DNA from: Chrysomallon squamiferum
Lineage: Eukaryota > Mollusca > Gastropoda > Neomphalida > Peltospiridae
NCBI GenBank assembly: GCA_012295275.1
Contig: CM022669.1
Location: forward strand, 18,813,591 to 18,826,090
Length of the DNA stretch: 12,500 bases
Direction: 5' to 3'
The position numbers and the translations under genes were made by a program. Under the pieces are notes generated by a model, which had not been told where the DNA came from, did no database searches, and saw only the letters and a program-made list of their open reading frames with translations. How positions within the stretch are numbered: the first letter of the stretch is position 1; each line of letters starts with the position of its first letter. Positions 1-8,639 of this stretch are shown here, in pieces.

Positions 1-21
1 ATTTTTAAATTTGTCCCAAAG

Positions 22-151
22 GTTCGGGAACGTCCATGATTCATGTGGTCGACACAATAAACCTCAATGGCTTGAGTCTTAGAGCTTCGCAGACTTTCAC
101 TGGGTCGTTTGGAAAACCGCTGGACGTCCAAGTTTGCAGAACCACGTCAGA
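22..151 (+). CDS. Gene A, first visible exon
   Basis: The acceptor ends in AAAG at 21, and a stop at 6-8 in the same frame shows that the bases before it are intron. The exon enters in phase 1, as at the matching site in gene B (10642). It encodes MIHVVDTINLNGLSL and later LDVQVCRTTS, which aligns with TDIQFCRSGT of gene B. The donor GTGGGT at 152 was chosen over GTCAGA at 146 because it is closer to consensus; both leave the phase 2 that the next exon needs. Confidence 0.8.
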
Positions 152-354
152 GTGGGTTCATTTTTCTCCTTTTTGTTTTATTTTATTTCATTTTACTTTC
201 TTGATATAGAATTACGAATAAAACATAATAAAATAATAATGAAAATTCACTATAGGAATAAGTTATCCGAGAAATGCATACGTATAAATAGTAAACACAA
301 AAACACGATACTACATACAAACATATGAAGAGATGAATAGTCAGACAGATAGAC

Positions 355-436
<82 letters not shown>

Positions 437-891
437 CAGACAGACAGACAATCAATCATTCGTTATATAAGTTGATTTAATTTAAATTGTCAAATTACAG
501 CCACGCTTTTGTCGCCATTTCATTCGAGGGTGTAAACAATGTAGCTGAAAACGGTCACGTGCATATTTATCCCCTGGGGTCGGGAATTAGAACTGATTTC
601 AATGATCTTACCGGAGTTTCAAGACAAGTTGGTAATTTCCTTTCTTTCACTTTCGGTTTCTTCATTCATACATACATACATACATACATACATACATACA
701 TACATACATACATACATACATACATACATACATACATACATACATACATACATACATACATACATACATACATACATACGTATATATATACACATACACA
801 CACATTCACCACACATATACACACTTTTATATTTTTATTTTAATTTTATATTGTATTATATTGGTTTTTATTACAGTGCTGCACTGTGCTA

Positions 892-940
<49 letters not shown>

Positions 941-2187
941 TAAGCTGAACCTGTTGTTGTAATTGTCAGAGTCAACATCGTCATTGTCATAATCACAGAA
1001 GTCCAGAAGGACCAATTTCAAATTCTAGCTAATGATAAACAACCATTGTTTCAAAATATATATAAAAGATGCAAGTCGGTACTGAACAGGAATAACATAG
1101 ATCTTCTTTTAAATGCAATATTTCACAACTAATAACAGCTATGTTGAAAATGTAGATTGATCGATCACCAACGAAGAAAGAAGATATTATCATTTAACTC
1201 AACGCATGCTTAATCTAAAGTTGTTTGGTTAAAGGTTAAAGGTTAAAAGCCGTAAAAAACAAAACAAAAACAACAACAACCAAACAACAAAAATAAACCA
1301 AACAAAAACCAAAAAAAACAACAACAACAAGCAACGGGTTATCCAATGATATTTTACCTGCAGTTTCCCTCAGACATGAAACACATACCATGCCATCTAA
1401 TAATACAGTCTAGCGAACTGTCTATTACAGTTCACGAAACAAAAGGTCCACTATAAAGGATCGATCCTTCGACCTAGCACATCTCGGCAGTAAGTACTGA
1501 GATGCGTGTCAAATGATCATCTGACTAAACAAGTCTTATGTAGGTTTTAATTGTTTCTTTAATTTCCGAATTTCAGCTGGCGCTTACCCAGATAACATTC
1601 AGTGGACTTCAGACTGCAAGAAGCTGGTGATTTCAAACGAGGGAATCCCGTACGTGACAGGCAACACGTACATTGACAAGCCGGGAGAGATCTACGTCCT
1701 CGACGTGGGCGACGACGGCTCTGTGCAGTCTAGAACAGAAATTGGTTTCATTAAATATGACTCGCAAAATGAACTGTGAGTCTGTTGTTGTTGTCGTACT
1801 TCTTAGTTTTAATTTTTTTTTTTTTTTTTTTTTTTTTGTGGGCAGTTTAAAAAAAAGTTCTTGTCTCGTTTCTTTATTTTATATACATATATATTTAAAT
1901 TAAAACTTAAATATTGTTAATCACTTTAATTCGGATTATCTTAGTGAATATTAAATTATCTTCCTTAAGCATTAATTTCATAACAAACCAGTATATTGGT
2001 GCAGTGAGATCAATGGTTGTATTCTTCGTAATTGCGTTTTTTCAAGACATTGTTATCTACGGTCCCTTTTGAGCATTTTTATTTATTTGTTAATTATTTA
2101 CTTATTTATCTAATTATTTTATTTTATTTTATTTTATTTTATTTTACCTATTTTATTTCAGGTATTTTATATAAATATATATATATA

Positions 2188-2258
<71 letters not shown>

Positions 2259-3820
2259 TTTGCTAATATCTCTCGTATTTGCCTAAGTACTATTACTATT
2301 TTTCTTGTAGAGAACACTTACTGGCGGAAGGTTTCAGGTATTCAGTACGAAGTAACCCGTACGACAGTTCACAGACAATTCTGGTTTCTCAAAACATAGA
2401 ACCTGAATACATCACCATCAACAACGACAACTCCGTCGCTTACGTCACTCTGCAGGTGAGTTATTTTAACTGCGTCATTAAGGTTTGACTAGTGCAGTTA
2501 TTTTAGGACTAAACAGTTAATTAGTCAGAAGCAACTGTTTTAGAACTCGACTTCAAAATGGCGTCCAGTGTTCATGACGTCTGCTATCGAATTATTTAAC
2601 TTTAAAAGTGCCAGATATTTATTTATTTATTTATTTATTTCTATATTTTTATCTATCATATAAATAAATAAATAAATACATGCATAGATATGTATATGTA
2701 TATATATATATATATCCATATGTATGTATGTATGTATGTATGTATATATTAATATTAGATAATATATATATATATATATACTGCCTTAAAACAAAAAAAC
2801 AAATTTATCAATCAGAATTTTGCTATCAGTTTCATTCTATCAGTTTATTATCTTTTTTTATTATTATTATTTTTTAATAATTAAAAAATGTTGTACTTCA
2901 GGAAAACAATGCCATTGCTAGAATAAACTTAATCGGAACTCCGTCACTGATTGACGTGAAGGCTCTTCATCTGAAAGACTGGAACCACCACGCTGTTAGC
3001 ATTGACGCCAGCGACAAAGACAATGAACGGGGAAGTAAGTCGTAAATTCTACGACTGTTTGTTTTAGAAGTCGTAAGATTAAATTACAAGTTTCAAGACC
3101 TTTTGATTTAAAATGGGCATCGTAAATTAACATTTTGCGATGATTTGATTTTGAAAATGTCTCGAAGATTATTTTCTTAAACAGTTAACATTATAATTAT
3201 GAGTGCTATAATGGTATAATAATAGTAAATAATTTTTTAATAATATAGACATGATATAACTAAACTGCTGAATAATAATAACTATCTGATCATGAAAATT
3301 AAATCAGATTGTAATAAAGACCAATTGCTAAAAAAAAAAATAATAATAAAATAATAATAATAATAATAAATGAACTAAATAAACAGTTATATTTAAAATA
3401 ACAACAATTTTTTTTTAAACAGTTATATTTAAATTAATAATAATATTTTGTTTAAATAATAAAGCAATAACGACCATCAGATAATTAAAAATAACATGAT
3501 ATGATTAAATTAGTTTTAAAGACCATTTGTTGTAAATAATAATTTGTTATTTAAAAATAATAAAGTATTTATGAAGACAAAATCACAAGCGTATTAATGA
3601 TCATATTAAAAATGAAAATATCTAAGGCAACTGTTTCTTCTGAAAATTAACAGGAATATCGCCAGTTTGTTTAAAAACAAAATAACATAACATGACTGTA
3701 AAAGCTTATAATTAAAAAATAATAATAATAAAAGTTATAATAACGACCATCCTACTATCAAAAATTAACATGGTATTTCAAAATCACCGTTTTAAAAGTG
3801 AACATTTGACGCAATATATG

Positions 3821-3863
<43 letters not shown>

Positions 3864-4611
3864 TAACAACAACAACAATAATAATACCATATATTAGTAA
3901 CTTACAGGAGTTATAACAACAAACATTTGTTCCAGAAAAAATGAACACCACAAGATATCGGTTCTTTGATGAACTTTTCCTAAAAAATATTTATTTATTT
4001 CAGCAAACATGAAGAGAAGAAAAATCAAGACGTACTACCAGCCTGACAAAATTGCTCTGTTAAACTGGCAGGGGTCGCCTTTCTTAATAACCACAGACGA
4101 AGGCAAGAAGATGGATATTCCAGACTGCGACAGAGATGGTTGTTCTGATAACATGCGTGCTGGTGACATCACAGGTACAGAGAACAGGGGAAAAGTCATC
4201 TTTTTAAGTGTGCGTTCAAAAATGGGCGAAACTTTTGTCCAAAAGTTGCTTGCATGCCAGTGAAATTTTTTGCCAGTATTTTGTCTTTTAAATCATGCGA
4301 CGCCAAAAATTATACATCCATTTATTTTTTTAGTCAGTTTAAGGTTTTTTAGTTTTCATCATCGAAACCACAGAGTTTAAGGAACTAGTTTTAATTGTAT
4401 TTCACAATTTTATTTATTTATTTTTTATTCGTTTTATTTGTTTGTTTGTTTATTTTATTTATTTATTTTATATGTTATTTGTTTTTATTTTTTTCATTCA
4501 TTCTTTCATTCATTATTTATTTATTTATTTCAGACTGGAATCTAAACGATGTTGAATTGGAAACGGAAATTGCCGATCCAGCTCTGCTTGGTATTGTTGT
4601 TGTTGTTGCTG

Positions 4612-4675
<64 letters not shown>

Positions 4676-5251
4676 CTTTTTAGAAAAAAAAAAGTATCAT
4701 TAAAACAATATCAACTTTTTTTTTTGTTAAAGAAATTAATGAAATTATTACATTAGAAATAAAATAAAATGAATAAACGATTGAATAAATTCAGAAAGAA
4801 AACAAACAAAAAAACAAGGAAAATTTCAGTCAAGTCCAAAATGTTTTGAATGAGAAAAACTGAAATAACCATAATATGTCTATCAAATCGAGGGAGGTAA
4901 ACAAAACAGCTACGATACCCATTTTAATATCTGGCGAAAGAATAAGAACGCTGGACTAAATTTATAAGTAAGAATACAGGGAAAAGAATATTTAGAAAAC
5001 AAAAAAAAATAATTTAGCTTTACTTACCTGGAAGGAGGGTTTTCATTCTTTGGTTATTCTTTTTCTTTCTGTACGTCGAGTCACAAACGTTTTGCGTCAT
5101 GTAGCATTTATGACGTCATAGAAAGATGAGGAGATAAGCAACCCAAAAGAGTTCAGTTTAAGTATTATTTTGCAGTGTTAAATATACTGTATTGCAATTC
5201 TATCTGACTAAAAAAAAAAAATAATAATAATAAAAGTAAAAATAATAATAA

Positions 5252-5282
<31 letters not shown>

Positions 5283-5289
5283 AAAATAA

Positions 5290-5332
<43 letters not shown>

Positions 5333-5334
5333 GA

Positions 5335-5381
<47 letters not shown>

Positions 5382-5802
5382 GAAAAATGCATATTTAAAA
5401 AAAACTTTAACAGTTTCCATTAGGCATTAATTAATTAATAAAAAGAAGGACAGTTCACTGTAACAAATCTCGTTTGAAAATGTCTAACATTTTCTATGTA
5501 CACCGAACTCAACTCCTGTATTTCATTAACTCAGTCACTAACTAAACAAACTTCGTTCACTGACGTCATACTTGCAGGACGACTGTTCGTGGAGACTCGC
5601 TCTAAGGACGAGGTGAGAGGGTTTGGGGGTCGAGGCTTCTCGATTCTCGATCTTGGCGAGCGCAGAGTGTACGAAAGCGGCGACGACATTGAAGCTCACA
5701 GCCGGCGACAACCCGAAACGTTCAACGGCGCCTGCAGCGGCAACGGCTCCCTGACGCCCGTGGACGAGGTTGACGTGACGTCAGCAGAATACGTAAGAAT
5801 TT

Positions 5803-5837
<35 letters not shown>

Positions 5838-6651
5838 AATAAATAAATGATGATGAATATAAATTATAATTAATCTTGAAACAAGCAAATAAACATACAA
5901 AAATTTAAATAAGCATATAGACATAAACAAACAAACAAACAAACAAACAAATAAATAAATAAATTAACATACTTTGGTTCCATTATCAACAGATAAGCAT
6001 CAACTTCATTATATTATTTCAGGGACCCGAGTTAAACAGTCTTGCCATAGGGTCTTGGGACGGCGACACCTTCTTGTTTTTCGGCGGAGGTCAGAACGGG
6101 AAAATCTACGTTTTTGCTCTGAACCCGACTGTGACAGCACGTCCGCTCCCAGTGTTCCAGGACAAGGTGAGGAGGATGCCCGACCCCACCAGAACCTGGG
6201 ACGACCTTCACGCCAATGGATTGGCCGGAGATGCTGGAATTGTCGACCTAAAGTATGTAAAATTAATACGACTTTCTTTAACGATTTTTTTTTCTTTAAC
6301 AGCAGCTGAACATTTTCTTTTATTCTTAGAGAGGTATATGAGCTCGTACGTTTGTTTTTTTGTTGCTGTTGTTGTTAGTGGTGGTGGTGGTAGTTTTTTT
6401 TCTTCTTCTTCTTCTTCTTCTTCTTCTTATTATTATTATTAGTTGTTGTCATTGTTATTGTTTTTGTGGTGATGATGTTTATTATGATGTATTGCATTTT
6501 ATTACATTAAATTTCGAATGTAACCCCAGTATCTTATTTTATGTATTTTTATTATGTTTGTTTGGGCTTTCTCTCATGATTATCATCATCATCATCATCA
6601 TCATCATTATTATTAGTATCATCATCATTATCATTATTATTATCATCATCA

Positions 6652-6707
<56 letters not shown>

Positions 6708-6849
6708 TTTATCATCATTATCATCATTTTTATTATTGTATTTCAGATTTGACAATGATCGGCACGCTCTGTTTGTGGTGTCGGCCAAGTCAAGCAGTGT
6801 TTCAGCGTACGAGCTGGTTGATCGCACATCGATTCTCTTCATAGCTTAA
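22..6849 (+). CDS. Gene A: MSP130-like (choice-of-anchor I family) protein, 5'-partial, 10 visible exons
   Basis: Joined exons are 22-151, 501-631, 1577-1775, 2311-2455, 2902-3034, 4004-4174, 4534-4590, 5578-5792, 6023-6252 and 6747-6849. They stay in one frame for 504 residues and end in TAA. Seen: IDASD in exon 5, DPALLGRL across exons 7-8, GGRGFSILDLG and SGDDIE in exon 8, a G-x-W-D-G-D-T-F-L-F-F-GGG strand in exon 9 and FVVSAKSSSVSAYEL in exon 10. These are hallmarks of the choice-of-anchor I family, a likely beta-propeller that includes sea urchin MSP130, a surface glycoprotein of skeleton-forming cells. The chain has one N-glycosylation sequon (NGS, residues 378-380 of the visible part). 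It ends in a short polar and mildly hydrophobic tail with no GPI-attachment signal, so I infer a secreted product. The first coding exon, with the presumed signal peptide, lies left of the window. A role in shell or matrix formation is inferred from the family only. Confidence 0.88.
152..500 (+). repeat. Gene A intron with (TG)38 tract
   Basis: The 349-base intron holds a near-perfect TG dinucleotide run at 358-433, flanked by AGAC/CAGA repeats. The rest is AT-rich and shows no gene. Confidence 0.9.
501..631 (+). CDS. Gene A, exon with HAFVAISFEG segment
   Basis: The acceptor is TTACAG at 500 and the donor GTAATT at 632. The exon enters in phase 2 and leaves in phase 1. It encodes HAFVAISFEGVNNV and GHVHIYPLGSG, matching QRVAITFKS and GHLQIWKPY of gene B, where this stretch is joined to the previous exon without an intron. 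Confidence 0.88.
632..1576 (+). repeat. Gene A intron 2: (CATA)28, (ATT)16, SINE
   Basis: The intron carries a CATA tract at 667-779, a TA run to about 790, an ATT tract at 893-941, three copies of GGTTAAA at 1227-1248, an A/C-rich run at 1255-1332 and a minus-strand SINE at 1335-1525. The (CATA)n tract starts 35 bases after the donor. 942-1226 shows nothing recognisable. Confidence 0.85.
1335..1525 (-). mobile_element. Degenerate tRNA-derived SINE in gene A intron 2
   Basis: Read on the minus strand, the head carries GAGATGTGC, GGTCGAAGGATCGATCC (a box B-like promoter element at 1458-1467) and TAGTGGACC. The body has GGCATGGTATGTG and TGTCTGAGGGA. This order matches the abundant molluscan SINE with a tRNA head followed by a G-G-T-A-T-G-T-G / T-G-T-C-T-G-T-G-G-G body, as remembered. 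An A/C-rich run at 1255-1332 may be its remodelled tail. It is old and diverged, and borders are approximate. Confidence 0.6.
1577..1775 (+). CDS. Gene A, exon with CKKLVISNEG segment
   Basis: The acceptor is ATTTCAG at 1576 and the donor a strong GTGAGT at 1776. The exon enters in phase 1 and leaves in phase 2. It encodes YPDNIQWTSDCKKLVISNEG, then a GEIYVLDVGDDGSV strand typical of a propeller blade. It corresponds to gene B exon 11265-11433, and the cysteine (visible residue 101) is conserved as C164 of gene B. Confidence 0.9.
1776..2310 (+). repeat. Gene A intron 3: poly-T and compound (AT)n(TTA)n(TAG)n
   Basis: It has a T run at 1813-1837, (TTTTA)n at about 2110-2150, then a compound tract of AT (2176-2190), TTA (2190-2218) and TAG (2218-2257). 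No gene is seen. Confidence 0.88.
2311..2455 (+). CDS. Gene A, exon with EPEYITINNDN segment
   Basis: The acceptor is CTTGTAG at 2310 and the donor GTGAGT at 2456. The exon enters in phase 2 and leaves in phase 0. It encodes EHLLAEGFRYSV and IEPEYITINNDNSVAYVTLQ. The E-P-E-Y-I pattern is the family's usual E-P-E-x-I motif before an aliphatic strand. Confidence 0.92.
2456..2901 (+). repeat. Gene A intron 4: TTTA, AAAT, TA and TATG tracts
   Basis: TTTA copies at 2619-2640, AAAT at 2662-2680, alternating TA at 2698-2716 and 2762-2780, and TATG at 2720-2744. TTTATTTA and its complement AAATAAAT at 2619-2680 could fold into a hairpin. No gene is seen. Confidence 0.85.
2902..3034 (+). CDS. Gene A, exon with IDASD motif
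   Basis: The acceptor is ACTTCAG at 2901 and the donor a consensus GTAAGT at 3035. The exon enters in phase 0 and leaves in phase 1. It encodes ENNAIARINL and later AVSIDASDKDNERG. N-N-A-I opens the matching exon of gene B too, and I-D-A-S-D is shared with both gene B and bacterial choice-of-anchor I proteins. Confidence 0.93.
3035..4003 (+). repeat. Gene A intron 5: degenerate repeats and (AAT)n
   Basis: 969 bases, strongly AT-rich, no gene. AATAACGACCATC occurs twice exactly (3466-3478, 3739-3751), each followed by related sequence with AACATG, TAT and GTTTTAAA blocks. A 17-base exact repeat, AAACAGTTATATTTAAA, is at 3381-3397 and 3417-3433. AAT tracts lie at about 3340-3369 and 3820-3860. 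Confidence 0.7.
4004..4174 (+). CDS. Gene A, exon with PDKIALL and acidic DxDxDG loop
   Basis: The acceptor TTATTTATTTCAG ends at 4003 and the donor GTACAG starts at 4175. The exon is phase 1 on both sides. It encodes YYQPDKIALLNWQGSPFLIT, then TDEGKKMDIPD and DCDRDGCSDN. The first part equals the family's M-P-D-x-I-A-x-Y strand followed by a T-A-N-E-G-D type turn, here T-T-D-E-G. The frame stays open past the donor to a stop at 4261, so intron retention would give a truncated protein. Confidence 0.9.
4175..4533 (+). repeat. Gene A intron 6: TTTA/TTTG-rich intron
   Basis: The first 86 bases are open in the upstream frame. From 4408 to 4533 the DNA is nearly all TTTA, TTTG and TTCA units, running into the acceptor. 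Nothing else is recognised. Confidence 0.8.
4534..4590 (+). CDS. Gene A, 57-nt exon ending in DPALL
   Basis: This is the shortest exon. The acceptor is TTTATTTCAG at 4533 and the donor GTATTG at 4591; it is phase 1 on both sides. It encodes DWNLNDVELETEIADPALL and continues as G-R-L-F-V in the next exon, together the family's D-P-x-L-L-G-R-L-x-V segment. Its length is a multiple of three, so skipping it would keep the frame. The donor runs straight into a (GTT)n(ATT)n microsatellite. Confidence 0.9.
4591..5577 (+). repeat. Gene A intron 7: (GTT)n(ATT)n at the donor, (AAT)n(AAAT)n near the middle
   Basis: GTT/ATT repeats span 4591-4674, starting at the donor itself. AAT and AAAT repeats span 5219-5382. 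The 4730-5210 stretch is non-repetitive AT-rich DNA with no gene recognised. TGACGTCA octamers occur at 5111 and 5561. Confidence 0.85.
5578..5792 (+). CDS. Gene A, exon with GGRGFSILDLG and SGDDIE motifs
   Basis: The acceptor is CTTGCAG at 5577 and the donor GTAAGA at 5793. The exon enters in phase 1 and leaves in phase 0. It encodes GRLFVETRSKDEVRGFGGRG, FSILDLGERRVYESGDDIE, then SRRQPETFNGACSGNGSLTP with an N-G-S sequon. G-G-R-x-F-S-I-x-D and S-G-D-D are the strongest family signatures in the window. It is more GC-rich than the flanking introns. Confidence 0.94.
5793..6022 (+). repeat. Gene A intron 8: AAT, AAAT and AAAC tracts
   Basis: (AAT)n starts within about ten bases of the donor (5802-5830), then AAAT to 5848. 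AAAC copies at 5926-5950 pass into AAAT to 5963. No gene is seen. Confidence 0.85.
6023..6252 (+). CDS. Gene A, exon with FFGGGQNGKIYVF segment
   Basis: The acceptor is TATTTCAG at 6022 and the donor GTATGT at 6253. The exon enters in phase 0 and leaves in phase 2. It encodes GPELNSLAIGSWDGDTFLFF, then GGGQNGKIYVFALNP and later GLAGDAGIVDLK. This equals the family's R-P-E-G ... G-I-x-V-Y strand pair. A possible cryptic donor, GTGAGG, sits in frame at 6166. Confidence 0.93.
6253..6746 (+). repeat. Gene A intron 9: CTT, ATT and ATC tracts
   Basis: GTT/GGT units at about 6361-6391, CTT at 6400-6427 then ATT to 6441, and a long interrupted ATC/ATT tract at about 6580-6735 that reaches to within about ten bases of the acceptor. 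It creates long false frames (poly-I, poly-N, poly-M) on both strands. Confidence 0.88.
6747..6849 (+). CDS. Gene A, last coding exon with stop
   Basis: The acceptor is GTATTTCAG at 6746. The exon enters in phase 2 and runs to TAA at 6847-6849. It encodes FDNDRHALFVVSAKSSSVSA, then YELVDRTSILFIA. L-F-V-V-S ... S-V-S-A-Y-E-L is the family's C-terminal blade strand. Only about eight residues follow it, so there is no room for a transmembrane or GPI tail. Confidence 0.93.
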
Positions 6850-6940
6850 AAACTCAGTGTGTTAGTAGCTCACACAAACAGTTTATAACAGGACATGTGC
6901 TGTACAAACCACACAGTCCGCGTGTGTTTCTGTAATGCTG

Positions 6941-6946
6941 AATAAA
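6941..6946 (+). promoter_or_regulatory. Polyadenylation signal of gene A
   Basis: AATAAA lies 92 bases after the stop codon. GT-rich sequence follows at 6948-6957 and again at about 6973-6982, as expected for a downstream element. The 3' UTR would be about 110 bases and end near 6960-6970. Confidence 0.75.
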
Positions 6947-6965
6947 AAGTGTTGTGTTACGTATT

Positions 6966-7490
6966 TAAGCCGTCTTGTGTGTTTTTTATAGTTTTTCTAC
7001 TGTTATTTATTTTTTATTTTTTTGTTATTTTGTTTGTTTTGATTTGTTTAATTGTTTATTATTATTATTATTATTATTATTATTTATTTTTTTTTATTAT
7101 TTATTTATTTATTTGTTTGTTTGTTTCTTTATTTGTTTGTTTGTTTCTTGATTTGTTTGTTTGTTTGTTTGTTTGTTTGTTTGTTTGTTTGTTTTTCTTT
7201 AATCAAATTTATTCTGCATGATCTGCCTACCTCTAACGCACGCATTCATACATACATACATACACTTCATATACAGATACCACAAACACATACACAAAAA
7301 AAACCTACAACAACAACAAACATTCATCCACACAGACACGCATCATACACACACAATATAATAAACAATACAAATTTAACTAAGTTTAGCCGATGCATCC
7401 AATTTTTTCGACCCTCACCCATTATTCGCTCCTTCTTTTAAACTGCTGTATTAAAAAGAAGCACTTATAATGTGTTAAGTAATAATAATA

Positions 7491-7570
<80 letters not shown>

Positions 7571-7730
7571 ATATAATAATAATAATAACAACAACAATAA
7601 TAATAAAGGAAAGAAAAACAAATTCTACGTCAGCTTAGATTTTAACTGTTATTACACTGCATTTTATTTTTATTTTTTCTTGCGTGTGTGTGTGTGTGTG
7701 TGTGCGTGTGTGTGTCATTATTTTTTTTTC
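6966..7730. repeat. Intergenic microsatellite block after gene A
   Basis: ATT at 7059-7085, TTTA/TTTG at 7097-7195, CATA at 7246-7264, AAT/AAAT at 7480-7605 and TG at 7684-7715. Between them is AT-rich DNA with no gene. Confidence 0.85.
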
Positions 7731-8289
7731 TTCATAAAATTATGAGTTTAATGTAAAGTGTTTAAAACCATTATCACACACTGACCGTTGTTACTTTTCA
7801 TGATCCACGCTTAATGATATTCCCAAATTCATTATTTCTCCTAAATTTTTTTTTCAAATTTATTTTCCTTCACATTACATCCTTGACCTACTAATACCTT
7901 TGTGTACTTTAAAAAGTTCACTAAACATTCTACATAAAATACAGTTTCAGGATTAAAATTTAAAAAAGATAGGTTTATCTCTCAAGGCTACATTTTCGAC
8001 ATGATATTACAGTTCCCACTGTAGGTGTGGATTCTGTGTGCTGTAAATCTTCTGTATATCTACATGTCTATTTATCAGTCTTGTCCGTCTGTCTGTCCAT
8101 TTGGATGTGTGTATGTTTATTCTGATAGAAAATTTAATTTGACGCTTTAGTTTTTACCATTAAAATATGAAGATACTAATTTCTCATTCTTCAGAAAAAT
8201 GTTTCCATTCTTATTACAACCATTTGAAATTTGCATATATTGCATATATTAAAGGTGAATAAAGGTGCTTACATTAATATTCAACTTTG
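7731..8289. other. Intergenic stretch with no recognised feature
   Basis: AT-rich unique-looking DNA. TGCATATAT occurs twice near 8235-8250. No gene, RNA or clear mobile element was recognised on either strand. Confidence 0.6.
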
Positions 8290-8610
8290 AGAATCGTGTT
8301 GTCATTTACGTTTTATCTTTTAAAATCAGCCATGTTTTAATCATTATTAATATGATTAAATTCATTTTTCTCCCATTATAAATTTTTTGTTGATTCGTCT
8401 TTTATCCAGTACAAATATGTTTACGTTAAACATTACATATCAGCTTAAATTATTTTTAGTCATTAGAAATTTCCTTGTATATTCGGGTTTTATCTATAAC
8501 AAATAAAAGTACATTCATGCTTCAGTTGTTATAAATCTGATTACATTCATGTTTAAACATTAAAAATTGTGATTAGGATTCACGTTCCATGGACAATAAA
8601 TAAGCTTACA
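8290..8610. repeat. Degenerate tandem repeat, unit about 88 bases
   Basis: TTTTATC recurs at 8311, 8400 and 8488, and CATTA-x-AAATT at 8374, 8461 and 8558. Between the second and third copies the alignment also keeps TTG, ATTC and AAATA blocks. Three to four diverged units are visible. The spacing of the last is about 97. No coding potential is seen. Confidence 0.5.
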
Positions 8611-8639
8611 TTTCAACCATTTGAATCATGTTCATCTTT

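Noticed and set aside
183-455. Minus-strand open frame with a long Thr-His run
   Set aside because: It is the TG microsatellite read in one frame. It has no coding-like sequence outside the repeat and lies in a well-defined intron.
602-943. Open frames over the CATA and ATT tracts on both strands (Ile-His-Thr-Tyr and Cys-Met-Tyr-Val runs)
   Set aside because: They are made by the simple repeats and extend past a supported splice donor at 632.
1227-1248. Three copies of GGTTAAA as a telomere-like array
   Set aside because: Only three copies, and the unit is not the TTAGGG type expected in molluscs. It is best seen as a small local duplication.
5219-5382. AATAAA motifs as polyadenylation signals
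   Set aside because: They arise from the AAAT microsatellite within an intron, and coding exons of the same gene continue beyond.
6360-6842. Poly-Ile, poly-Asn and poly-Met frames on both strands near gene A's last intron
   Set aside because: They come from ATT/ATC repeats. The minus-strand frame only shadows the last coding exon.
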